Source of the DNA: Dermatophagoides farinae
Lineage: Eukaryota > Arthropoda > Arachnida > Sarcoptiformes > Pyroglyphidae
Direction of reading: 5' to 3'
Length of the DNA: 64,000 nucleotides
Assembly: GCF_024713945.1 (NCBI RefSeq)
Contig: NC_134680.1
Location: forward strand, 4,488,001-4,552,000
The position numbers were made by a program, and so were the translations under genes. Below are positions 1 to 12,957 of the stretch, in pieces. How positions within the stretch are numbered: the first letter of the stretch is position 1; every line of letters starts with the position of its first letter. Under the pieces are notes generated by a model. It was not told the DNA's origin. It ran no database searches and saw only the letters and a program-made list of their open reading frames with translations.

Positions 1-541
1 TGTGGTTTTTTTTTCGAACATTTTTAAATTTTTAATGTTCGAATAGTGTGTGTGTGTGTGTGTATATATAGCCGGGGCAACTATTTTACACCAATTACTG
101 ATGACAACAACATTACCGAATTCTCTTTGGTGGCAACATAAATTTATCCTGTTTAATCCCTCGTTAAATTTATATCATTATCATGAGTTCTTTATCGAAA
201 TGAAATGATCAAGATGGAAAAGTAGAGAAAAAAAACTAAACTAAAAAAATTCATTAAGAGACCTAGAGATCAAAAAAAAGCGTAAATCAATTTAGCTTGA
301 ACAAAAAAAAAAAAAAAAAAAAAAAAACGAAAAACTTTTCATCATATCAAGAGAAAAGTCTCTTTAATATCAAGAACTTTGTCTTTGTGTGTATGTTCAT
401 CAACATGGAATGAAATGAATTGAAAAAAATGGCTAATAACATGAACTTTTTAATTATAGTTAATTAAAAAAAAACCAATATTGTGGTGGTGTGGTTGTTG
501 GTTGGTGGTGATTTTTTCCCTGTTTAATGTGTTGTTGTTGT
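1..541. other. Left flank, no gene seen
   Basis: This AT-rich stretch has a short GT/TATA repeat at about 47-70 and a poly(A) run at about 302-327. No conserved coding frame or RNA gene was recognised. It may be 3' flank of the minus-strand ORF that follows. Confidence 0.5.
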
Positions 542-1171
542 TTATCGAATTAGACCAGCAAAATATCCAATCATTACTACAAACAATTCGAATGCAAACA
601 TTGCTGTCCAAAATTGTTTTGGATTCTTATTATGCCATTCATCCATCTGTCTGTATATTGATTCTAATTTTTCTAATAATTTATCACTTAATGATGGTGA
701 TGATTTTTTTTCGTTTCTGTTTGCTGTTTTACTAGAATTTTTTGCTAACGATATAACACCACCAACCGTTATATCACTGATAATAGCCAACCAGTTTGCT
801 GTTGTTTTTGTTGTTGTTGTTGTTGTTGTTGTTGTTGCTGCTGTTGTCATTTTTGTTGTCATTATTGTTGATGTTGTTGTTATTTTTGTTGTTGGTCTTT
901 TTGTTTTCATTGTTATTGCTCTTGTTGCTTTTGTGGCTCTTGTTTTCATTGTTATTTTTTTTAACTTTGTGACTTTTGATGATGATGATGATGATGATGG
1001 TGATAATGATGATGACGATGATGATGGTGATAATGATGATGACGATGATGATGATGATTGATTAAAATAAAAATAATCAATAGATTTACCTTCGATAAAT
1101 ATTATCAAAGTGGTCGAAATGATTAAAATATAGAGAAATAATAATAAATCACATTGTTGTTTATGGCCCAT
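542..1171 (-). CDS. Hypothetical low-complexity protein with hydrophobic ends
   Basis: I do not recognise this open frame of 209 codons. The first 30 residues are hydrophobic and could be a signal peptide or anchor. The middle is almost pure Ser, then Lys/Thr, and is encoded by ATC/CAT and CAA/ACA repeats. The last 45 residues look like real protein: a charged amphipathic stretch followed by a hydrophobic segment (WTAMFAFELFVVMIGYFAGL) that could span a membrane. A GTAAAT donor-like site sits just after the N-terminal hydrophobic part (about 1090), so the Ser/Thr repeat may be partly intronic. In that case the protein would be much shorter. Confidence is limited because repeat DNA stays open in many frames. 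Confidence 0.35.
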   Translation of the reverse strand: MGHKQQCDLLLFLYILIISTTLIIFIEGKSIDYFYFNQSSSSSSSSLSPSSSSSSLSPSSSSSSSKVTKLKKITMKTRATKATRAITMKTKRPTTKITTTSTIMTTKMTTAATTTTTTTTTKTTANWLAIISDITVGGVISLAKNSSKTANRNEKKSSPSLSDKLLEKLESIYRQMDEWHNKNPKQFWTAMFAFELFVVMIGYFAGLIR

Positions 1172-2074
1172 TTCTTAATTCTCAAATCGATAATTTGGTC
1201 ACGAAAATTTGCGAATGGCATGAAATATGGAACAAAAAAAAAATTTCCTCTCTTTTTTTTCTCCAACCAATTTCGTTTCATTTTATTTCATTTGGCACGA
1301 GAGAGAAAAAGTGAACGGAAAAAAAATTCTCGAATTCAAATGAAATTCAATTCAAACCTGCCCCTTTTTTTTCCTATGAACAATTGAATCAATGAATGAA
1401 GACCAGAAACAAAACAGAAAAAAGTTTTTTTTCCTTCTCAACATACCGAATTTCATTTTATTGAGGCTTCTTCAATAGAAAATCGCCAAGAATTATTATT
1501 ATTATGATTACTATTTCCACTTGATAATCAAAATCGAAACTTTTTAAAAAAAACATTCAAAACAATTTATCATGCCCGATGGGTGAATTTTTTATTTACA
1601 ACGAACGAAACGAAAACGAATCACATACACACACACACACATACACAAAACAAAAACAATGACCAAAAATTCGATCGAATGACGTAATTGCTATATTCTC
1701 GACAAAAATTATCATCCATATATAAAGAAAAAAACAACCACTTCAATATATAAAGTAATTATAATTATCTAGAATTGGTAAATGAAAAAATGGCCACCGA
1801 ATATAATGATTATACAGATTTTTATCATAGAAATGCATTTATTCGGAAACATTATAGATAAATAGTGTGTTTGATCCAAGTAAGCAAGCAAACAAAACAA
1901 ACAAAAAAAATTTGAAATCATCAAAAAAACGAAATGAAATAATCCAGATTCAATTCACACCACCACCACCACCACCATCACCATATTCATTGAAAACATC
2001 AAACGAATCGGCCTGGAACCACGAATATCCGAAAGCCTTATGTCCGAAACATCAAGCGACGACAAATGAATAAC
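1172..2074. other. Intergenic, AT-rich
   Basis: No supported gene. It contains a short CA repeat at about 1626-1642, many A and T runs, and a CCA repeat near 1963-1980. Open frames here have low-complexity composition and no recognisable domain. Confidence 0.5.
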
Positions 2075-3076
2075 ATATATTAGATTTGGGAAAAAGTCGT
2101 GTCGTTTTTTTGTATAACATTTTGGAATGAGTGTCACAAAAAATCGGTAAAGGTTTCGACATCGTGTATGGCCTCGATTCATTCTTCGATGACCATACTT
2201 TATTTCAAAAATAAATTTTTTCCAACTTTGACCACCGGAAGTGGTGTCCGGCCTCTGTTTTTCGACCCATTAAAAAACAAAATTTTAGCCATTTTGATTT
2301 TTGCTCGTGGTGACCTCGACCAAAGAGTTAAAATTCATCTGACCACTCAATGCAAATTCCACATGTCCTGGGAGTTGAAAAAAATTATGGGCGTAATTCT
2401 TCCTCAACTCATCCGTTTTCAAGGGCGGATCAAAATCCGGTCGGCCGCTATCAACATTCAATATAGACTGCTAGCAATTTCAATGGGCAATGCCATTGGG
2501 AGAGTGGCTGACGGCACATGAATTGCATGGTCGGTTATGCGATTTTCAAAATTTGAAAAAATTTGGAATTTTTAGTAAACCAAATTTTTTTGTTGACTTT
2601 TTGGTTAGCGGAAAACGTGTCGTGCGATAATTGATTAAAATTTTTTAAAAATTTCATTTTGACGCATATTTTTCCTAAGGCTGAATAACACAGTGGCTGA
2701 TAGCGGCCGACCGGATTTTGATCCGCCCTTGAAAACGGATGAGTTGAGGAAGAATTACGCCCATAATTTTTTTCAACTCCCAGGACATGTGGAATTTGCA
2801 TTGAGTGGTCAGATGAATTTTAACTCTTTGGTCAAGGTCACCACGAGCAAAAATCAAAATGGCTAAAATTTCGTTTTTTAATGGGTCGAAAAACAGAGGC
2901 CGGACACCACTTCCGGTGGTCAAAGTTGGAAAAAATTTATTTTTGAAATAAAGTATGGTCATCGAAGAATGAATCGAGGCCATACACGATGTCGAAACCT
3001 TTACCGATTTTTTGTGACACTCATTCCAAAATGTTATACAAAAAAACGACACGACTTTTTCCCAAATCTAATATAT
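2075..3076. repeat. Long inverted repeat, foldback or MITE-like element
   Basis: Two 379-bp arms (2075-2453 and 2698-3076) are reverse complements with only a couple of substitutions noticed (for example around 2280 and 2312), about 99% identical. They flank a 244-bp unique spacer. The arms are more GC-rich than their surroundings. A 7-bp direct repeat, ataacat, lies at both edges (2070-2076 and 3077-3083) and could be a target-site duplication, although the flank is AT-rich. No transposase frame was recognised. The same open frame appears in both arms simply because they mirror each other. The structure fits a non-autonomous foldback or MITE-type DNA element, or a recent inverted duplication. 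The superfamily is unknown. Confidence 0.75.
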
Positions 3077-3569
3077 ATAACATTCGAAATCAAGGCCATC
3101 AGGCTGTCTTGTTGCAGTTAGTCTTCCGAGAAGAATTCAATTACCATTTTTTTTTTGCCATTCTCAACAATAAACCAGAAAACTGGTGTTTTTGTTATCT
3201 GAATAATTCATCGGCTCATCACACAACCACAACAATTACCATTACTATGATAATCATTTATTCATTTTGTTTTCATGCATTTTTTCTTCCCCATTGGTCC
3301 AATTGTATCGTGTCAAGAAGAAATATCAACCAGCCAAAATTTAACTAAACAAAATGAAAATGACAAACATCAGAATTGTTTGGTGAGAAAAAAAAATTAT
3401 AATCATAATGATGATAATATAATATATATAAAATATTGCGCATATGGTGGATTAAATACATTTTTGTTTTCAAATATTATATAATCAAACGAAAAAACGA
3501 ACAAAAAAAACAAACGCTCGTATAGAGGTAGAAGCATTATCTTGAATAATTGATTTTTTCTTCTTTCAC
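3077..3569. other. Intergenic, 3' flank of DDX42
   Basis: AT-rich with short CAA and ATA repeats. No gene was recognised. The right part, just before the DDX42 stop codon, is probably its 3' untranslated region. Confidence 0.5.
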
Positions 3570-6137
<2,568 letters not shown>

Positions 6138-6321
6138 TTTGGATGGAAAATACAGAATTTTTCAAAACGAATGACAGAATAATCAGCTGTCAAAATACAG
6201 AATTTTCGGCTATTGTTACAGTCAATGGTCATGTTGATGTGCATGTCGTCATCCACGTGTGTGTGTTATGATCAATATTATCTGCCGATTTCGTCACTTT
6301 AGCTCTAAAATTGTAAGGAAT
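6138..6321. promoter_or_regulatory. Shared divergent promoter region of DDX42 and RTCA
   Basis: Only 184 bp separate the start codons of two genes running in opposite directions, so their promoters and 5' UTRs must lie here or overlap. The sequence acagaatttt occurs twice (about 6151 and 6195). No TATA box was identified. The regulatory role is inferred from position. Confidence 0.5.
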
Positions 6322-7500
6322 ATGGATAAAGAATATCGTCAAATCGATGGTAGCCATTTAGAAGGTGGTGGACAAATTCTACGTAATGCTACCGTATTGA
6401 GTAGCCTATTGAATATACCGATTGAAGTGGTAAATATTCGTGCAGGTCGTCCACGGCCCGGTTTAGCAGCTCAACATCTTCATGGTCTTTATTTAGCACG
6501 TGATATAACGAATGGTGAATTATTAAATGCCGAAATCGGATCAACAATCATCCGATATAGACCGATGAAAATTATGGCCGGAACCTATAAAACTGACATA
6601 CGTACTGCAGGGTTTGTTGTTTTGAATTTTCAAAACAATTCTTTTTGTAATTCATCATATAATTACAGGAGCATAACATTAATTCTCCAAACAGCTATAC
6701 CTTTATTACTTTATGCTAATAGTCCATCAACGATCGAATTTCGTGGTGGTGGTACACATGTTCCATTTGCTCCGTTTGTTAATTTTTTTACCGATATTCT
6801 ACCTGATTATCTTCCATTTATGAATCAAATTCAAATTCATTGTGATAGATATGGTTTCTATCCACAAGGTGGTGGTCATGTATCTTGTCAGATTAATCCC
6901 GCTAATCTAACAACACCATTACCCTTACAACCAATTGAACAAATAGATTTTGGTCAATTGATTGAAATTGATGGTTTTGTATTGATCTCCGGACAAATTC
7001 GACGACCAATTGCCGAAGCAAATATTCGTTCAGCGATGCAAATTTTTGATAATCAACAACAAATCATCGACAATAAAGATCGGATAAAAATCACCATCAA
7101 TGAATGTCGTGCACGAAACGATGCTTTAGCTGTGATGTTCACAGCTCGTACAACAACCAATTGTCATCTATCCGTATCCAATTTAGCATCACGACGGAAT
7201 GAAATGAATTCTGATAATTATGGAAAACAAGTTGCCGAAAAACTTTGCCATCAATTGCAGCAAAAATGTTGTGTTGATGAATATGTTCAAGATCAATTGA
7301 TCATTTATATGGCATTAGCCGCCGGTACAAGTCGAATTATTACCGGTGAAATAACAATGCATACACATACAGCCATTTGGATTACTGAACAACTTACTGG
7401 TGTTGAATTCATAATTAAACCATTAAAATCGAATAATTTATTAAATATGATTGAATGCAAAGGAATCGCTTATATGCCTGAAACATTTTATCCATCTTGA
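6322..7500 (+). CDS. RTCA: RNA 3'-terminal phosphate cyclase
   Basis: Converts RNA 3'-phosphate to a 2',3'-cyclic phosphate using ATP via a covalent adenylyl-histidine intermediate. Two exons, 6322-6611 and 6669-7500, give 373 residues (human about 366). The frame also runs straight through the 57-bp intron (6612-6668, gtttgt...ttacag). Removing it gives RTAG-SITLILQTAIP, which matches the family. Motifs are SHLEGGGQILRNA at the N-terminus, RAGRPRPGL, GGGTHVPFAPFVNFFTDIL and a C-terminal GEITMHTHTAIW that should carry the active-site histidine. The frame is open upstream to 6259, but the ATG at 6322 matches the usual N-terminus. A polyadenylation-like aataaa follows soon after the stop. Confidence 0.94.
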   Translation: MDKEYRQIDGSHLEGGGQILRNATVLSSLLNIPIEVVNIRAGRPRPGLAAQHLHGLYLARDITNGELLNAEIGSTIIRYRPMKIMAGTYKTDIRTAGFVVLNFQNNSFCNSSYNYRSITLILQTAIPLLLYANSPSTIEFRGGGTHVPFAPFVNFFTDILPDYLPFMNQIQIHCDRYGFYPQGGGHVSCQINPANLTTPLPLQPIEQIDFGQLIEIDGFVLISGQIRRPIAEANIRSAMQIFDNQQQIIDNKDRIKITINECRARNDALAVMFTARTTTNCHLSVSNLASRRNEMNSDNYGKQVAEKLCHQLQQKCCVDEYVQDQLIIYMALAAGTSRIITGEITMHTHTAIWITEQLTGVEFIIKPLKSNNLLNMIECKGIAYMPETFYPS

Positions 7501-7714
7501 TTGATCATCAAGATTCAAGTTGTAAAAATAAAAATTTCATTTATTTTTCAACAAATATAATAATAATAATAAGAACATTTAATTTTCATTTGGATGACAT
7601 TTATTTCATCTATATAGTTTATTAATAAAAAAAACATAGCCATTTCTCACTTTAAAAAAAATCCAATTGAAAACGATAACAAGAATATAACAATTATTAA
7701 GCATTTTTAAAATA

Positions 7715-8785
7715 TCAGGATAAACTTTGTTTTCGTTTCTTATTTTTGTTGTTATTATTATTATTGATCATATCATCATCATCATCATCCGTTTCAATCA
7801 ATGAATTCAATGATTTGAATAATGAACTATAGTCTGGGGTAATTGTTTCTTGTGGATTCGAATTTATATAATGAACATTAGCATTTTGTTTCTGTGAATC
7901 ATGAATATACGGACTATATGGATGTTCAATTCTTGAGGGCGAAATTTCAAATTTTCTATCAAATTGATGATGGTTATGATTAACAGAATTTGTAGATTGA
8001 TTCAATAATGATGATGATGACGATGATGATGACGATAATGATGATGACGATAATGATGATGATGATGATGAGGAAAATGAAAAGGATAAATTTGAATAAT
8101 CATCGAATGATGTCCAATCATCATTACTATTATTGAATTCATCATCATCATAATCATCGTCCATACGATATGATATTCGATCCGGTGAAGGCTGATGGTG
8201 ATGGTCTGATCGTTGTTGTTGTTGTTTTTGCTCAACATTATCTTCACCATCTTCGTATTCATCAATCTCATTGAATGATGATGATGATGATCGATCATTT
8301 GTAAATGAATCCATTGTACAGGTTTCATTCGATGATGATGATGAAGAATTTGTTCGTGAATTTTCACGATTAATCGGTTGATAATCCTTAGTGTTTGATA
8401 ATGAAAACCAACGACGTTTAACCGGTTTTATATAATTAAGTTTATTACAACTTTTACGTAGAAAATTTAAAACTTTTTTATCAAAATATGCTTTAATCGT
8501 TTTTTGTTTAATGAATTTTTTCGAATTCGGTACAATTTTTATACGATTTTTACCAAATTGTATTTTATGTACCATTTGCCAATCGATAAATGATACCTGA
8601 TCAATAATTGATGATCGTGATGACGTACGCATTCGTTTCTTTTGCACAGTAACATAACATCTATTAATTGAAACACGCATTAATGATTTTTTATCTTTGG
8701 TATGGCCATTATAATGCATAGTTGGAACTTTTTTGACAGCATGCATGATGATGATCAAACATTGAGCAAATGCTGGTTTGAACAA
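7715..8785 (-). CDS. Hypothetical Ser-rich protein
   Basis: Single open frame of 356 codons that I do not recognise. The first 130 or so residues are basic and of normal complexity, with many Lys, Arg, Phe and Tyr (for example VHKIQFGKNRIKIVPNSKKF), and look like genuine coding sequence. The rest is rich in Ser, Asp and Asn, including long Ser runs encoded by ATC/CAT repeats, with a basic C-terminus (KKRKQSLS). A second in-frame Met at 8743 is an alternative start. There are no clear membrane segments, although the N-terminal 20 residues are hydrophobic. It lies convergent to RTCA. An unstructured nuclear protein is possible, but no function can be assigned. Confidence 0.5.
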   Translation of the reverse strand: MFKPAFAQCLIIIMHAVKKVPTMHYNGHTKDKKSLMRVSINRCYVTVQKKRMRTSSRSSIIDQVSFIDWQMVHKIQFGKNRIKIVPNSKKFIKQKTIKAYFDKKVLNFLRKSCNKLNYIKPVKRRWFSLSNTKDYQPINRENSRTNSSSSSSNETCTMDSFTNDRSSSSSFNEIDEYEDGEDNVEQKQQQQRSDHHHQPSPDRISYRMDDDYDDDEFNNSNDDWTSFDDYSNLSFSFSSSSSSSLSSSSLSSSSSSSSSLLNQSTNSVNHNHHQFDRKFEISPSRIEHPYSPYIHDSQKQNANVHYINSNPQETITPDYSSLFKSLNSLIETDDDDDDMINNNNNNKNKKRKQSLS

Positions 8786-9022
8786 AAAAAAATGAAATGA
8801 AAGATTGAATGAACGAAATTGTTTTCGTTTTTATTTGCAAACCCCCTCCCCCAGTGACAGACGAAATTGAGATGATTTTTCTGTTCTACATAGAAAAAAA
8901 ACCGTGTGTCAAGTTTAAATTATTTTTTTTTATCAAACATTGAAAATGATTACCGGTCAACAGTATAGATGGCGGTCAAGATTGACTTTGTTTAAAGGTA
9001 AAATTAACCATTCATACGGTTA

Positions 9023-9328
9023 TCTGGAAATGGTGGCGCATTTCTGTAATCCAAGTTTCGGGGAGGGTAAGGATTGAGAATCGACGATCAATGGGGATTA
9101 CTGGATAGCGTTGCGTCTATGTTGATCCGGCGTCCACACTAAGCACGGCGTCAATATGGGTAATAACGGGTAGCCGATGTTGTCCAGGTTGGCCAATAAT
9201 GAGGAGTGGAATGGCTCAGAGTGGAAACACCACAGGCAAAAACTCCCGCGTCGTTCGGTAGTGGGATTGCGCCAGTGAATAGAATGCCGCTGTTCAGCCC
9301 ATTTGATACGTTGGGACCTTTTCTTTTT
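9023..9328 (+). ncRNA. SRP RNA (7SL): 7SL / signal recognition particle RNA
   Basis: About 300 nt that align along their length with metazoan 7SL RNA. The Alu domain opens with ggtggcgc (9032-9039), then ctgtaatcc carrying the SRP9/14-binding UGUAA loop, then tttcggg. The S domain has ggcgtccacactaag, cggcgtcaatatgg, ccaggttgg, the GGAA tetraloop of helix 8 (gtggaaacacc), caaaaactcccg, and tagtgggattgcgcc followed by gtgaatag. It ends in a T-rich stretch typical of RNA polymerase III. It is much less AT-rich than its surroundings. The exact 5' end is estimated by alignment with the human RNA. The RNA scaffolds SRP, which docks ribosomes making secretory proteins at the ER. Confidence 0.93.
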
Positions 9329-9329
9329 T
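9319..9329 (+). terminator. Pol III terminator of 7SL RNA
   Basis: The run ttttcttttt directly follows the ttgggacc at the 3' end of the 7SL RNA. Runs of four or more T on the non-template strand end RNA polymerase III transcription. Confidence 0.7.
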
Positions 9330-9917
9330 ATTATTTTTATTTTTTATTTTTATTTTTTGATTTTTCGATTTTATCCCTTCATTATGATCGTACAAATTAT
9401 GATTAATCAGCTGAAATTGGGGTTAAAAATATAGATAAAAATGTTTGCTTACTGGTTTGTTTGTCGACAGATGGCGTTATATTTTTTTTTAAATTTTTTC
9501 ATTTTCAATTATCAAACGTTCCCATCAAATGTTTAAATTTTCTTTTTTTTTCTTTCTATTGTCGATCGATTTGAAATATCCGATCCACAATCGAAAAAAA
9601 GAAAACAAACAAAACCAAAAAAAAAAAAAAAAAATGAGAAAATCGGTATAGACCATCATCGGGTATTCACATTATACAATCGATAACATAATTGATATTT
9701 GCATATTATTTACGGGAACAAAAAAATTTTTTTTACACAGATCGAGATTGGTCAAAGTTTTGTTTTTGTTTTTGTTTTATTTTGTTGTTGATGAAATATT
9801 TAGTTAGTGTCCGAAAAGAAAAAAAATATCCAGGAAGAATTCATTGGATTGTGCTACCATAATGAAAAGTGAAATTTCACCATAATTGTTAGAGTAGTAA
9901 AGAGAATTTCGAAAGCG
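9330..9917. other. Intergenic between 7SL RNA and a secreted-protein gene
   Basis: AT-rich, with poly(A) at about 9617-9633 and a CAGATGGCG motif at 9468-9476 (see findings). The right end should contain the promoter of the next gene. No coding frame was recognised. Confidence 0.5.
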
Positions 9918-9925
9918 TATAAATA
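9918..9925 (+). promoter_or_regulatory. TATA box of the gene at 10043
   Basis: A canonical TATAAATA lies about 25-30 bp before a tcatacatt initiator-like site near 9949 and 118 bp before the ATG at 10043. Spacing and sequence fit a core promoter of a strongly or tissue-specifically expressed gene. The start site itself is inferred. Confidence 0.6.
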
Positions 9926-10042
9926 CTGATGGTTTGTTCATTTATTTATTCATACATTACAAATTTCATCACCATTACATATTCAAAACCAAGCAACCAA
10001 AAAAAAAAAAAAAAAAAATAAATAAATAAATAATCAAACAAA

Positions 10043-10526
10043 ATGCGTTCGACAGTATTAGCCATCACTATAATGACCATAATGGTCATCATAATGTCAT
10101 CATCATCTGGTCCTTTTGGTCAACAATCATCATCATCATTTGTTGAAGCTGGTCAAAAGAAAAAAATGCGTTTAGCAATGGCATTAATACATTTATTAAG
10201 TCGTCGTAATAAAGTTGTTGTTCCATTTCCTGTACCAATACCGTAAGTATGATTCAATTATTATTAAATCAAATCTTTTAATTTTAACAACCAAAATCAA
10301 AAACAGTGTTGAAAAGGAGAAAAAATGCTATCATGTACAAAAAGAATATGTTCCTGTCTATTATGATGAAAAGAAATATGATTCCTATGGCGGCGGTGGT
10401 TATGATCATGTAATGGCATCTACAAACAAACATGGTGATTCCTATTCACATGATCATAATAGTATTGGTCATACATCTGGTGATGATTATTATGGTGCTG
10501 GTGGTGGTGGCAGTTCAGGATATTAA
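10043..10526 (+). CDS. Small secreted Gly/Tyr/His-rich protein
   Basis: Two exons, 10043-10242 and 10307-10526, joined by a 64-bp intron (gtaagt...aaacag) in phase, give 139 residues. The N-terminus (MRSTVLAITIMTIMVIIM) is a strong signal peptide, followed by a Ser-rich stretch and a basic segment KKKMRLAMALIHLLSRR. The second exon is rich in Tyr, His, Asp and Gly (KKCYHVQKEYVPVYYDEKKY, then GGGGYDH), ending SSGY. This composition is common in arthropod structural, cuticular or silk-like secreted proteins, but no named domain is visible. A clear TATA box lies upstream. Convergent with WDR70, 181 bp apart. Confidence 0.75.
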
Positions 10527-10707
10527 TTTTAAATTCGAATTTGAATATTTTTTTTTTATATATAACGTAAATTCATTACTTGCGCTGGACGCTTTAATAG
10601 ATAATAATGTTATGTTATTAAATGATTTTATTTACAAGAGAAAAAAAAATGATAATAAAGAATAAAATTCACAAAATGAATTTATCGAAATTCAAAATTT
10701 TTACAAA

Positions 10708-12957
10708 TCAAACAGGAATGTGTTTACGTTTTTTTGCCATTGGTTCATCGTCATCAGTCTTACGATCATCATCATCATTATTACTGTTACTATCTATATC
10801 TATTGCTGCATCGGCAGATGCAAATATTGTTTTTGGTTGATTTTGTTGATAAGCTGGTGTAACCCAATAAGGATTTTCTTCCGCATCTTTTGCATGTCGT
10901 AATAATGCATCACGTGGATCTTCATTATCATCAATTTTTGCACGCACACCAAGATTACGTGCTATAAATGATGCAAATGTTTTGCCTGCTGCAGCTATAC
11001 GTCCACCGGAACCAGATCCAGTGATCGGTAATTCAGGTCTACGTGATTTAATTGGATCTTTACGATCTTTCAACATTTGTACATAATGTGATTTTCGTCG
11101 TTCTTGTTTGAATAATGGTAATGCATGTGGTGTTATTATTGTTGGTTGTGCCATTGTAAACACTTCTTTACGTTTACGTTTTTGTCGATATGAACATAGT
11201 AATGCACCACGAATTGAATATTTTAGATCATAATACATCTGTATAGAACCATCCGATCCACTGGTGACAATTTGATTCAATTTCGGATGCCATATGGAAC
11301 GAATATTTGATGATGATGATCGACCATCAATTTTCTGTAACAAATCAAATGTTGATGTTGAATAAAAATGTAGTTGACCACATTCAATATTTGAACCATT
11401 ATCCCGTTCATCACAACTAGTTGCAGTAATAAGATAACGATCATCCGGTGAAAATGCACAATCAGTTTGTGCATATCGATTTGTTAAACCGGTCGTCCAT
11501 TCATGTAATGGCTCAGAACGTTGTCGTCCAAATGGTCGTGATTGTCGTACCATACGCATATCCCATAATTTCATTGTATTATCCGTTGAACGTGTTGCCA
11601 TCGTCATACCATTATAGCCAAACATTAATGATGACATATCAGTAGAATGTTGATGAGCATCACGAATCAAATGAGCAGTATTGACAAATGATTTACGTGT
11701 ATCCCACATCTGTACACTACCATCATCACAGCCTAATGCAATTAAATCACCCATTGTTGAACTGAATGCACAAACGTTTGGCTGTGTCCGTAAACCATGT
11801 TGTGATCGTGGACGCATCAATGAACGATGTTGTCGTAGATTAACTTGTGAATCCCACAAACGACATGTACCATCATTTGAACAGGTTGCAAATATGTTTC
11901 TTTCCATTGGATGCCAACATCCCGAATTCAGCATGGCAATATGACCTTTTGTATTTTTCATATCGGAAATATATTGATCACCTTTAATTGTTTCAGCCTT
12001 CACATAACCATCACGATCAATTAATTTGGCCACGCATGATCCAGAAACGACCAGAATAAATTCACCATTTGAAGAAAATTCCAAATGTTTAATCGAATGT
12101 GAATGGCAAGGTGTAATTGTTCGAAATGATTTTAGTGTGGAATCCATACCGCCAAAATCCCAGAATTTTATCTCATAATCAATACCACCAGAAACTAAAC
12201 GAGCACCATTTGGATCTAATGCTAATGCCGTTACAGATTTTCCACCATGTTTTAATTCAATTTCATGCGATATGGGTAATACTGAATATCGATTATCTAT
12301 GATAAAAATTAAAAAAAACGATTAGGATCAAAAGTAATCATTTTTTTTCAAAATTTTATTACCATCATTGAGATCATATTGACCATCGTCATCATCATCA
12401 CCATCATTGTTGTCTTTGATTTTCACTGAATTATCTTCTTCTTGGTTAAATCCAGGAGGCAATGGTGGACCTATGAAATCATCATCTTCGTCGTCGTCAT
12501 CATCATCATTATCATCATCATCATTTGTTGATATTTGAGGTTTAGATGAACATTTATTATTGTCACTATCATCATCATCATTATCATCATCATCATCGCT
12601 TGAATTCGTAGTTCTAACCGTTGATGAATCATGTTCTTTACCATCAGTACGTAATTTTTCATAAAATTTTCCCATCATTTCTTCAATATCAAATTTACGT
12701 GCCGTTTTTGTTTGCATTACTTGTGGTTGTTTTGTTTTATTTATTTCATCATCATTATCATCACCAGTAACATTTGATTTAATTGTCGATTTATGATGGG
12801 TTTCTGTTTTGACTATCTTTGTTGGTTTTTTTGGACCAAAAGTACCGAAACCCATTACTTTCATCATTTCGTCATTATCACCATTATCATCGTTATTCAA
12901 TGGTTTTTCCGTAGATATTTTTGGCTTCATTGCCATTTTAAATTTTATTTGGTTCAT
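10708..12957 (-). CDS. WDR70: WD repeat-containing protein 70
   Basis: WD40 protein of the WDR70/Gastrulation-defective family, a nuclear protein linked in other animals to chromatin and DNA-damage responses. Exons 12363-12957 and 10708-12296 with a 66-bp intron give 727 residues (human 654). Exon 1 encodes an Asp/Asn-rich acidic N-terminus with long GAT-encoded Asp runs. The junction restores NDG-DNRYSVLPISHEIELKHG. Diagnostic stretches are LALDPNGARLVSGG, YEIKFWDFGGMDSTLKSF, VVSGSCVAKLIDRDG, IKGDQYISDMKNTKGH and MLNSGCWHP, then further WD repeats (CRLWD, VQMWD, MKLWD). The basic tail ends in MAKKRKHIPV, a likely nuclear localisation signal. Confidence 0.94.

Noticed and set aside
2099-2521. 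Open frame matched by a near-identical frame at 2675-3052 on the other strand, suggesting a duplicated gene
   Set aside because: Both frames lie in the arms of one inverted repeat, so their identity is explained by the repeat. The sequence has no recognised domain.
9206-9406. 66-codon plus-strand ORF
   Set aside because: It lies mostly inside the 7SL RNA gene and its T-rich terminator and has no protein features.
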